A stretch of DNA of 64,000 nucleotides from positions 42,431,931 to 42,495,930 of the forward strand of contig OX155905.1 in the NCBI GenBank assembly GCA_944588485.1, read 5' to 3'. The notes beneath the pieces were generated by a model that saw only the letters and a program-made list of their open reading frames with translations, was not told the DNA's origin and ran no database searches. The position numbers were made by a program, and so were the translations under genes. Source of the stretch: Phosphuga atrata (taxonomy: Eukaryota > Arthropoda > Insecta > Coleoptera > Silphidae). Positions 10,701-22,700 of the stretch are shown piece after piece (position 1 is the first letter of the stretch; each line of letters starts with the position of its first letter).

Positions 10701-13700
10701 TAGGCTTATCCTCTAAAAACCTTCTAATACCTACAAATTTATCCGTTGGAGTTTGCCTAGGTTTAGGATTGTCTTTTAAAAACAATCTAATCCCTTCAGG
10801 TTTGGCCGGTAGGGTTTGCCTAGGTTTGAGCTTATTTCCAAAAAACTACAAATTCTCTTCAAATTTATTTGTACGGGTTTGCCTAGGTTCAGGCTTGTCA
10901 CACAAAGACAATCCAATCCCTTCAAATTTCGCCGTTAAAGTTTGCCTAGTTTCAGGCTTATCCTCTAAAAACCTACACATTAATCCGTTGGGGTTTGCCT
11001 AGGTTTAGGATTATCTTCTAAAAACAATCTAATCCCTTCAGGTTTGCCTGGTAGGGTTTGCCTAGGTTTGAGCTTATTTCCCAAAAACTAAAAATTCTTT
11101 TCAAATGCCTAGGTTTAGGATTACCTTCTAAAAACAATCAAATCCCTTAAGGTTTGCCCGATAGGGTTTGCCTAGGTTTGGGATTATTTTCCAAAAACCA
11201 CAGATTCTCTTCAAATTTTTCTGTACGGGTTTGCCTAGGTTCAAGCTTGTCACACAAAGATAATCCAATCTCTTCAAATTTCTCCGTTAAGGTTTGCCTA
11301 GTTTCAGGCTTATAAACCTTCTAATGCCTACAAATTTATCCGTTGAGGTTTACCTAGGTTTGGGATTATCCTCTAAGAACAATCTAATCCCTTCAGGTTT
11401 ACTCGGTAGGGTTTGCCTAGGTTGGGGATTATTTTTCAAAAACTACAAATTCTCTTCTAGTTTATCTGTACGGGTTTGCCTAGGTTTAGGCATGTCACAC
11501 AAAGACCATCTAATCCCTTCAAATTTCTCCGTTAAGGTTTGCCTAGTTTTAGACTTATCCTCAAAAAACCTTCTAATCCCTTCAAATTTATACGTTGAGG
11601 TTTACCTAGGTTTAGGATTATCCTCTAAGAACAATCTAATCACTTCAGGTTTACCTGGTAGGGTTTGCCTAGGTATAGGATTATTTTTCAAAAACCACAA
11701 ATTCCCTTGAAATTTATCTGTACGGCTTTGCCTAGGTTCAGGCTTGTCACACAAAGACAATCTAATACCTTCAAATTTCTCTGTTAAGGTTTGCCTAGTT
11801 TTAGGCTTATCCTCTAAAAACCTTCTAATACCTACAAATTTATCCGTTGGAGTTTGCCTAGGTTTAGGATTGTCTTTTAAAAACAATCTAATCCCTTCAG
11901 GTTTGCCCGGTAGGGTTTGCCTAGGTTTGAGCTTATTTCCAAAAAACTACAAATTCTCTTAAAATTTATCTGTACGGCTTTGCCTAGGTTCAGGCTTGTC
12001 ACACAAAGACAATCCAATCCCTTCAAATTTCTCCGATAAAGTTTGCCTAGTTTCAGGCTTATCCTCTAAAAATCTTCTAATACCTACAAATGTATCCGTT
12101 GGGGTTTGCCTAGGTTTAGGATCATCTTCTAAAAATAATCTAATCCCTTCAGGTTTGCCCGGTAGGGTTTGAGCTTATTTCCCAAAAACTACAAATTCTC
12201 TTCAAATTTATTTGTACGGGTTTGCCTAGGTTCAGGCTTGTCACACAAAGACAATCCAATCCCTTCAAATTTCGCCGTTAAAGTTTGCCTAGTTTCAGGC
12301 TTATCCTCTAAAAACCTACACATTAATCCGTTGGGGTTTGCCTAGGTTTAGGATTATCTTCTAAAAACAATCTAATCCCTGCAGGTTTACCCGGTGGGGT
12401 TTGTCAAGGTTTAGACTTATCCTCCAAAAGCAGTCTAATTCCTTCAAATTTATCCGATAGGGTTTGCCTAGGTTTGGGCTTATCTTTCAAAAACCACAGA
12501 TTCTCTTCAAATTTATGTAGTCTTATCTGTCTAGTTTTATTTGTCTAGTCTTGTCTGTCTAGTCTTGTCTGTCTAGTCTTGTCTGTTTAGTCTTGTCTGT
12601 CTAGTCTTGTCTGTCTAGTCTTGTCTGTCTAGTCTTGTCTGTCTAGTCTTGTCTGTCTAGTCTTGTCTGTCTAGTCTTGTCTGTCTAGTCTTGTCTGTCT
12701 AGTCTTGTCTGTCTAGTCTTGTCTGTCTAGTCTTGTCTGTCTAGTCTTGTCTGTCTAGTCTTGTCTGTCTAGTCTTGTCTGTCTAGTCTTGTCTGTCTAG
12801 TCTTGTCTGTCTAGTCTTGTCTGTCTAGTCTTGTCTGTTTAGTCTTGTCTGTCTAGTCTTGTCTGTCTAGTCTTGTCTGTCTAGTCTTGTCTGTCTAGTC
12901 TTGTCTGTCTAGTCTTGTCTGTCTAGTCTTGTCTGTCTAGTCTTGTCTGTCTAGTCTTGTCTGTCTAGTCTTGTCTGTCTAGTCTTGTCTGTCTAGTCTT
13001 GTCTGTCTAGTCTTGTCTGTCTAGTCTTGTCTGTTTAGTCTTGTTTGTCTAGTCTTGTCTGTCTAGTCTTGTCTGTCTAGTCTTGTCTGTCTAGTCTTGT
13101 CTGTCTAGTCTTGTCTGTCTAGTCTTGTCTGTCTAGTCTTGTCTGTCTAGTCTTGTCTGTCTAGTCTTGTCTGTCTAGTCTTGTCTGTCTAGTCTTGTCT
13201 GTCTAGTCTTGTCTGTCTAGTCTTGTTTGTCTAGTCTTGTCTGTCTAGTCTTGTCTGTCTAGTCTTGTCTGTCTAGTCTTGTCTGTCTAGTCTTGTCTGT
13301 CTAGTCTTGTCTGTCTAGTCTTGTCTGTCTAGTCTTGTCTGTCTAGTCTTGTCTGTCTAGTCTTGTCTGTCTAGTCTTGTCTGTCTAGTCTTGTCTGTCA
13401 AGTCTTGTCTGTCTAAAATTGCGTTCGCAAAGTACCCTTCGCAAGATATTACTTACCACAAGCTTTTCTCTGCATTTAAAACATTATCGTCGTTATTGAA
13501 AAACCCTTTAATATATTTGGTACTTGCGTATTAACGCCACCACAGCGAAAGGTCGCGCTACTAGGATTTATCAGCTCTAATCTAACCCTTGTCCAATATT
13601 TTTTCTTATTTCGGATCGAGAGGTCGCGCTACTGCGGATTTATCTGCTCCCTTATAACCTAATCGAACCATCGATTTTGTATCGAATGGATTTAGGATTA

Positions 13701-16700
13701 AAATGTAGTAACGCGAACTCGATCCGATAAACCTAATCTAACCATCGTTTTTCTTCAAATCTATAGCTGCGGTGGCGTTAGTACGTAAGTACCATATATT
13801 GTTTAAAATGTTGTAAGAGATGGATGGTAGTATTGACGCGGGGTTTTGTTTATCTTTCGTCTGCTTGTATACACACAGAGTCGTAACGTTTTCACAAAAT
13901 AATCAAGTCTCTGGAAAGACTTCAAAGCCTCGGCAGTGGGTCACAAACGTTCAATATTTACATCGTTCCCGTGAATATTACAAACTGTATCGGCATGTAT
14001 TAGCATAAACAAACTTTTAATACGCATTTCGTATTAAAAACGGAAATATGAATCGCAAACCCTGTACCACGTTCAATATCGATCGTAAACGTTTCAGCTT
14101 AAACTTTGGAAAGCATAACCAACAGCCAAATATAACCTGTTTAGTGTCTGGGAAGGATTATAGATTGGCAGGGCTGTCGTTGCAGCCCCAATGAAATTCA
14201 TGTTACGTACGAAGTGTTGTCAAAGTGTTGTGGTAGTGCAACGAAGTGTTCCTGAGACAAAGAGGTGCCACAAATATCAAGACTTCCCCGACACTTCACA
14301 ATAAAACAGTTCAACGTCACTTTACAACGTTGAACTGTTTCATTGTGAATTGTCGTCAAAGTGTCGGGGAGGTGTTGACATTGGCGCAAGAAAAGAATCA
14401 ACGAAGTGTCGTTGAACTGTTGAATTTCAAAAGTCGTATGAAGTATTGTGGTAATGTAGCGAAGTGTTCCTGAGACAAAGACGTGTCACAAATGTCAACA
14501 CTTCCCCGGCACTTCAACGAAAATTCACAATAAAACAGTTCAAAGTCGCTTAACAACAAAACGACAATTCATTGATACTGCCATTGCCTAAATGCCAACA
14601 TTTCCCCGACACTTCGACGACAATCCACTATGAAACAGTTCAACGACCCCTCATTGATACTTTAATTGCACAAATGTTAATACTTCAATCAAAAACAAAC
14701 AAAATTGTCATCAAGGTAAAACTGTCATCGAAGCGTTAACATTTGTGCAATTGAAGTGTCACTGAAGTGTTTTATTGCGGATTGTCGTCGAAGTGTCGGG
14801 GAACTGTTGGCATTTAGGCAATGGCAGTTTAGTCAATGAATCGTTTTGTTGTAAAGTTACTTTGAACTGTTTTATTGTGTCTCTTTATGAAGTCTCGACA
14901 TTTGTGTCACCTCTTTGTCTTAGTACTACTAAGTAGTACTTAAGTAGTCTTTGTACTACTTCGTTACACTACCACAACACTTCGTACGACTTTTGAATTT
15001 CAACAGTTCAACGACACTTCATTGATTCTTTTCTTGCGCCAATGTCAACACTTCCCCGGCGCTTTGACGACAATTCACAATAAAACAGTGCAACGACATT
15101 TCATTGATACTTCGATGGTGCTAATGTTAACACTTCGATGACAATTGACAATGACACAATTCAACGGAATGTCGCAATAAAACTGTTCAACGACACTTCA
15201 TTGATTCTTTTCTTGCGCCAATGTAAACACTTCCCTGACACTTGGACGACAATTCACCATAAAACAGTTCAACGACACTTTTTTATCCATTAAGGTTTGT
15301 CTAGTCTTAGGCTTTTCCGCGAAAAAGCACATATGTTCTTCAAATTTATACGTTAGGGTTTGCCTAGGTTTAGACTTATCCTCCAAAAACAGTAACCCTT
15401 AAAATTTATCCGTTACGGTTTGAATAGGTTTGGGCTTATCTTTCAAAAAGCACAGATTCTCTTCAAATTTTTTCTGTACGGGTTCGCCTAGGTTCAGGCT
15501 TGCCACACAAAGACAATCCAATCCCTTCAAATTTCTCCGTTAAGGTTTGCCTAGGCCTTTCCTTTTAGGCCTATCCATTTACCTAGGCTTATCCTCCAAA
15601 AAACTTCCAACACCTTCCAATTTATCCGTTGGGGTTTGCCTAGGTTTAGGATTATCCTCCAAAAACGATGTAATTCCTTCAGGTTTGCACGGTAGGATTT
15701 GGCTAGGTTTGGGCATATTTTCCAAAAACCACAGATTCTCTTCAAATTTATCTGTACGGGTTTGCCTAGGTTTAGGCTTGTCACACAAAGACAATCCAAT
15801 CCCTTCCAATTTCTCCGTTAAGGTTTGCCTAGTTTTAGGCTTATCCTAAAAAAACCTCCTAATACCTACAAATTTATCCGTTGGGATTTGCCTAGGTTTA
15901 AGATTACCTTCTAAAAACAATCTAATCCCTTCAGGTTTGCCTGGTAGGGTTTGCCTGGGTTTGAGCTTATTTCCCAAAAACTACAAATTCTTTTCAAATG
16001 CCTAGGTTTAGGATTACCTTCTAAAAACAGTCAAATCCCTTAAGGTTTTCCCGATAGGGTTTGCCTAGGTTTGGGATTATTTTCCAAAAACCACAGATTC
16101 TCTTCAAATTTTTCTGTACGGGTTTGCCTAGGTTCAAGCTTGTCACACAAAGATAATCCAATCTCTTCAAATTTCTCCGTTAAGGTTTGCCTAGTTTCAG
16201 GCTTATCCTCGATAAACCTTCTAATGCCTACAAATTTATACGTTGAGGTTTACCTAGGTTTAGGATTATCCTCTAAGAACAAACTAATCCCTTCAGGTTT
16301 ACTCGGTAGGGTTTGCCTAGGTTGGGGATTATTTTTCAAAAACTACAAATTCTCTTCTAATTTACCTGTACGGGATTGCCTAGGCTTAGGCATGTCACAC
16401 AAAGACAATCTAATCCCTTCAAATTTCTCCGTTAAGGTTTGCCTAGTTTTAGACTTATCCTCAAAAAACCTTCTAATCCCTTCAAATTTATACGTTGAGG
16501 TTTACCTAGGTTTAGGATTATCCTCTAAGAACAATCTAATCACTTCAGGTTTACCCGGTAGGGTTTGCCTAGGTGTGGGATTATTTTTCAAAAACCACAA
16601 ATTCCCTTGAAATTTATCTGTACGGCTTTGCCTAGGTTCAGGCTTGTCACACAAAGACAATCTAATACCTTCAAATTTCTCTGTTAAGGTTTGCCTAGTT

Positions 16701-19700
16701 CTAGGCTTATCCTCTAAAAACCTTCTAATACCTACAAATTTATCCGTTGGAGTTTGCCTAGGTTTAGGATTGTCTTTTAAAAACAATCTAATCCCTTCAG
16801 GTTTGGCCGGTAGGGTTTGCCTAGGTTTGAGCTTATTTCCAAAAAACTACAAATTCTCTTCAAATTTATTTGTACGGGTTTGCCTAGGTTCAGGCTTGTC
16901 ACACAAAGACAATCCAATCCCTTCAAATTTCGCCGTTAAAGTTTGCCTAGTTTCAGGCTTATCCTCTAAAAACCTACACATTAATCCGTTGGGGTTTGCC
17001 TAGGTTTAGGATTATCTTCTAAAAACAATCTAATCCCTTCAGGTTTGCCTGGTAGGGTTTGCCTAGGTTTGAGCTTATTTCCCAAAAACTAAAAATTCTT
17101 TTCAAATGCCTAGGTTTAGGATTACCTTCTAAAAACAATCAAATCCCTTAAGGTTTGCCCGATAGGGTTTGCCTAGGTTTGGGATTATTTTCCAAAAACC
17201 ACAGATTCTCTTCAAATTTTTCTGTACGGGTTTGCCTAGGTTCAAGCTTGTCACACAAAGATAATCCAATCTCTTCAAATTTCTCCGTTAAGGTTTGCCT
17301 AGTTTCAGGCTTATAAACCTTCTAATGCCTACAAATTTATCCGTTGAGGTTTACCTAGGTTTGGGATTATCCTCTAAGAACAATCTAATCCCTTCAGGTT
17401 TACTCGGTAGGGTTTGCCTAGGTTGGGGATTATTTTTCAAAAACTACAAATTCTCTTCTAGTTTATCTGTACGGGTTTGCCTAGGTTTAGGCATGTCACA
17501 CAAAGACCATCTAATCCCTTCAAATTTCTCCGTTAAGGTTTGCCTAGTTTTAGACTTATCCTCAAAAAACCTTCTAATCCCTTCAAATTTATACGTTGAG
17601 GTTTACCTAGGTTTAGGATTATCCTCTAAGAACAATCTAATCACTTCAGGTTTACCTGGTAGGGTTTGCCTAGGTATAGGATTATTTTTCAAAAACCACA
17701 AATTCCCTTGAAATTTATCTGTACGGCTTTGCCTAGGTTCAGGCTTGTCACACAAAGACAATCTAATACCTTCAAATTTCTCTGTTAAGGTTTGCCTAGT
17801 TTTAGGCTTATCCTCTAAAAACCTTCTAATACCTACAAATTTATCCGTTGGAGTTTGCCTAGGTTTAGGATTGTCTTTTAAAAACAATCTAATCCCTTCA
17901 GGTTTGCCCGGTAGGGTTTGCCTAGGTTTGAGCTTATTTCCAAAAAACTACAAATTCTCTTAAAATTTATCTGTACGGCTTTGCCTAGGTTCAGGCTTGT
18001 CACACAAAGACAATCCAATCCCTTCAAATTTCTCCGATAAAGTTTGCCTAGTTTCAGGCTTATCCTCTAAAAATCTTCTAATACCTACAAATGTATCCGT
18101 TGGGGTTTGCCTAGGTTTAGGATCATCTTCTAAAAATAATCTAATCCCTTCAGGTTTGCCCGGTAGGGTTTGAGCTTATTTCCCAAAAACTACAAATTCT
18201 CTTCAAATTTATTTGTACGGGTTTGCCTAGGTTCAGGCTTGTCACACAAAGACAATCCAATCCCTTCAAATTTCGCCGTTAAAGTTTGCCTAGTTTCAGG
18301 CTTATCCTCTAAAAACCTACACATTAATCCGTTGGGGTTTGCCTAGGTTTAGGATTATCTTCTAAAAACAATCTAATCCCTGCAGGTTTACCCGGTGGGG
18401 TTTGTCAAGGTTTAGACTTATCCTCCAAAAGCAGTCTAATTCCTTCAAATTTATCCGATAGGGTTTGCCTAGGTTTGGGCTTATCTTTCAAAAACCACAG
18501 ATTCTCTTCAAATTTATGTAGTCTTATCTGTCTAGTTTTATTTGTCTAGTCTTGTCTGTCTAGTCTTGTCTGTCTAGTCTTGTCTGTTTAGTCTTGTCTG
18601 TCTAGTCTTGTCTGTCTAGTCTTGTCTGTCTAGTCTTGTCTGTCTAGTCTTGTCTGTCTAGTCTTGTCTGTCTAGTCTTGTCTGTCTAGTCTTGTCTGTC
18701 TAGTCTTGTCTGTCTAGTCTTGTCTGTCTAGTCTTGTCTGTCTAGTCTTGTCTGTCTAGTCTTGTCTGTCTAGTCTTGTCTGTCTAGTCTTGTCTGTCTA
18801 GTCTTGTCTGTCTAGTCTTGTCTGTCTAGTCTTGTCTGTCTAGTCTTGTCTGTCTAGTCTTGTCTGTCTAGTCTTGTCTGTCTAGTCTTGTCTGTCTAGT
18901 CTTGTCTGTCTAGTCTTGTCTGTCTAGTCTTGTCTGTCTAGTCTTGTCTGTCTAGTCTTGTCTGTCTAGTCTTGTCTGTCTAGTCTTGTCTGTCTAGTCT
19001 TGTCTGTCTAGTCTTGTCTGTCTAGTCTTGTCTGTCTAGTCTTGTCTGTCTAGTCTTGTCTGTCTAGTCTTGTCTGTCTAGTCTTGTCTGTCTAGTCTTG
19101 TCTGTCTAGTCTTGTCTGTCTAGTCTTGTCTGTCTAGTCTTGTCTGTCTAGTCTTGTCTGTCTAGTCTTGTCTGTCTAGTCTTGTCTGTCTAGTCTTGTC
19201 TGTCTAGTCTTGTCTGTCTAGTCTTGTCTGTCTAGTCTTGTCTGTCTAGTCTTGTCTGTCTAGTCTTGTCTGTCTAGTCTTGTCTGTCTAGTCTTGTCTG
19301 TCTAGTCTTGTCTGTCTAGTCTTGTCTGTCTAGTCTTGTCTGTCTAGTCTTGTCTGTCTAGTCTTGTCTGTCTAGTCTTGTCTGTCTAGTCTTGTCTGTC
19401 TAGTCTTGTCTGTCTAGTCTTGTCTGTCTAGTCTTGTCTGTCTAGTCTTGTCTGTCTAGTCTTGTCTGTCTAGTCTTGTCTGTCTAGTCTTGTCTGTCTA
19501 GTCTTGTCTGTCTAGTCTTGTCTGTCTAGTCTTGTCTGTCTAGTCTTGTCTGTCTAGTCTTGTCTGTCTAGTCTTGTCTGTCTAGTCTTGTCTGTCTAGT
19601 CTTGTCTGTCTAGTCTTGTCTGTCTAGTCTTGTCTGTCTAGTCTTGTCTGTCTAGTCTTGTCTGTCTAGTCTTGTCTGTCTAGTCTTGTCTGTCTAGTCT

Positions 19701-22700
19701 TGTCTGTCTAGTCTTGTCTGTCTAGTCTTGTCTGTCTAGTCTTGTCTGTCTAGTCTTGTCTGTCTAGTCTTGTCTGTCTAGTCTTGTCTGTCTAGTCTTG
19801 TCTGTCTAGTCTTGTCTGTCTAGTCTTGTCTGTCTAGTCTTGTCTGTCTAGTCTTGTCTGTCTAGTCTTGTCTGTCTAGTCTTGTCTGTCTAGTCTTGTC
19901 TGTCTAGTCTTGTCTGTCTAGTCTTGTCTGTCTAGTCTTGTCTGTCTAGTCTTGTCTGTCTAGTCTTGTCTGTCTAGTCTTGTCTGTCTAGTCTTGTCTG
20001 TCTAGTCTTGTCTGTCTAGTCTTGTCTGTCTAGTCTTGTCTGTCTAGTCTTGTCTGTCTAGTCTTGTCTGTCTAGTCTTGTCTGTCTAGTCTTGTCTGTC
20101 TAGTCTTGTCTGTCTAGTCTTGTCTGTCTAGTCTTGTCTGTCTAGTCTTGTCTGTCTAGTCTTGTCTGTCTAGTCTTGTCTGTCTAGTCTTGTCTGTCTA
20201 GTCTTGTCTGTCTAGTCTTGTCTGTCTAGTCTTGTCTGTCTAGTCTTGTCTGTCTAGTCTTGTCTGTCTAGTCTTGTCTGTCTAGTCTTGTCTGTCTAGT
20301 CTTGTCTGTCTAGTCTTGTCTGTCTAGTCTTGTCTGTCTAGTCTTGTCTGTCTAGTCTTGTCTGTCTAGTCTTGTCTGTCTAGTCTTGTCTGTCTAGTCT
20401 TGTCTGTCTAGTCTTGTCTGTCTAGTCTTGTCTGTCTAGTCTTGTCTGTCTAGTCTTGTCTGTCTAGTCTTGTCTGTCTAGTCTTGTCTGTCTAGTCTTG
20501 TCTGTCTAGTCTTGTCTGTCTAGTCTTGTCTGTCTAGTCTTGTCTGTCTAGTCTTGTCTGTCTAGTCTTGTCTGTCTAGTCTTGTCTGTCTAGTCTTGTC
20601 TGTCTAGTCTTGTCTGTCTAGTCTTGTCTGTCTAGTCTTGTCTGTCTAGTCTTGTCTGTCTAGTCTTGTCTGTCTAGTCTTGTCTGTCTAGTCTTGTCTG
20701 TCTAGTCTTGTCTGTCTAGTCTTGTCTGTCTAGTCTTGTCTGTCTAGTCTTGTCTGTCTAGTCTTGTCTGTCTAGTCTTGTCTGTCTAGTCTTGTCTGTC
20801 TAGTCTTGTCTGTCTAGTCTTGTCTGTCTAGTCTTGTCTGTCTAGTCTTGTCTGTCTAGTCTTGTCTGTCTAGTCTTGTCTGTCTAGTCTTGTCTGTCTA
20901 GTCTTGTCTGTCTAGTCTTGTCTGTCTAGTCTTGTCTGTCTAGTCTTGTCTGTCTAGTCTTGTCTGTCTAGTCTTGTCTGTCTAGTCTTGTCTGTCTAGT
21001 CTTGTCTGTCTAGTCTTGTCTGTCTAGTCTTGTCTGTCTAGTCTTGTCTGTCTAGTCTTGTCTGTCTAGTCTTGTCTGTCTAGTCTTGTCTGTCTAGTCT
21101 TGTCTGTCTAGTCTTGTCTGTCTAGTCTTGTCTGTCTAGTCTTGTCTGTCTAGTCTTGTCTGTCTAGTCTTGTCTGTCTAGTCTTGTCTGTCTAGTCTTG
21201 TCTGTCTAGTCTTGTCTGTCTAGTCTTGTCTGTCTAGTCTTGTCTGTCTAGTCTTGTCTGTCTAGTCTTGTCTGTCTAGTCTTGTCTGTCTAGTCTTGTC
21301 TGTCTAGTCTTGTCTGTCTAGTCTTGTCTGTCTAGTCTTGTCTGTCTAGTCTTGTCTGTCTAGTCTTGTCTGTCTAGTCTTGTCTGTCTAGTCTTGTCTG
21401 TCTAGTCTTGTCTGTCTAGTCTTGTCTGTCTAGTCTTGTCTGTCTAGTCTTGTCTGTCTAGTCTTGTCTGTCTAGTCTTGTCTGTCTAGTCTTGTCTGTC
21501 TAGTCTTGTCTGTCTAGTCTTGTCTGTCTAGTCTTGTCTGTCTAGTCTTGTCTGTCTAGTCTTGTCTGTCTAGTCTTGTCTGTCTAGTCTTGTCTGTCTA
21601 GTCTTGTCTGTCTAGTCTTGTCTGTCTAGTCTTGTCTGTCTAGTCTTGTCTGTCTAGTCTTGTCTGTCTAGTCTTGTCTGTCTAGTCTTGTCTGTCTAGT
21701 CTTGTCTGTCTAGTCTTGTCTGTCTAGTCTTGTCTGTCTAGTCTTGTCTGTCTAGTCTTGTCTGTCTAGTCTTGTCTGTCTAGTCTTGTCTGTCTAGTCT
21801 TGTCTGTCTAGTCTTGTCTGTCTAGTCTTGTCTGTCTAGTCTTGTCTGTCTAGTCTTGTCTGTCTAGTCTTGTCTGTCTAGTCTTGTCTGTCTAGTCTTG
21901 TCTGTCTAGTCTTGTCTGTCTAGTCTTGTCTGTCTAGTCTTGTCTGTCTAGTCTTGTCTGTCTAGTCTTGTCTGTCTAGTCTTGTCTGTCTAGTCTTGTC
22001 TGTCTAGTCTTGTCTGTCTAGTCTTGTCTGTCTAGTCTTGTCTGTCTAGTCTTGTCTGTCTAGTCTTGTCTGTCTAGTCTTGTCTGTCTAGTCTTGTCTG
22101 TCTAGTCTTGTCTGTCTAGTCTTGTCTGTCTAGTCTTGTCTGTCTAGTCTTGTCTGTCTAGTCTTGTCTGTCTAGTCTTGTCTGTCTAGTCTTGTCTGTC
22201 TAGTCTTGTCTGTCTAGTCTTGTCTGTCTAGTCTTGTCTGTCTAGTCTTGTCTGTCTAGTCTTGTCTGTCTAGTCTTGTCTGTCTAGTCTTGTCTGTCTA
22301 GTCTTGTCTGTCTAGTCTTGTCTGTCTAGTCTTGTCTGTCTAGTCTTGTCTGTCTAGTCTTGTCTGTCTAGTCTTGTCTGTCTAGTCTTGTCTGTCTAGT
22401 CTTGTCTGTCTAGTCTTGTCTGTCTAGTCTTGTCTGTCTAGTCTTGTCTGTCTAGTCTTGTCTGTCTAGTCTTGTCTGTCTAGTCTTGTCTGTCTAGTCT
22501 TGTCTGTCTAGTCTTGTCTGTCTAGTCTTGTCTGTCTAGTCTTGTCTGTCTAGTCTTGTCTGTCTAGTCTTGTCTGTCTAGTCTTGTCTGTCTAGTCTTG
22601 TCTGTCTAGTCTTGTCTGTCTAGTCTTGTCTGTCTAGTCTTGTCTGTCTAGTCTTGTCTGTCTAGTCTTGTCTGTCTAGTCTTGTCTGTCTAGTCTTGTC

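Larger units (their letters stand above)
7196..13415 (+). repeat. Composite repeat block 2 (full copy, 6.2 kb)
   Basis: Order: leader with TTGCGTTCGCAAAGTAC (7195-7463), a stretch to about 7980 that contains the short frames 7600-7788 and 7828-8025, a foldback region (8000-9290), GCCTAGG higher-order repeats (9290-12517) and a short 14-bp array (12518-13415). It is almost identical to block 3, at a fixed offset of 6001 bp from about 8400 to 12520. The exact duplication of the 62-codon frame at 7600 and 13820 reflects block duplication rather than a conserved gene. Confidence 0.92.
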
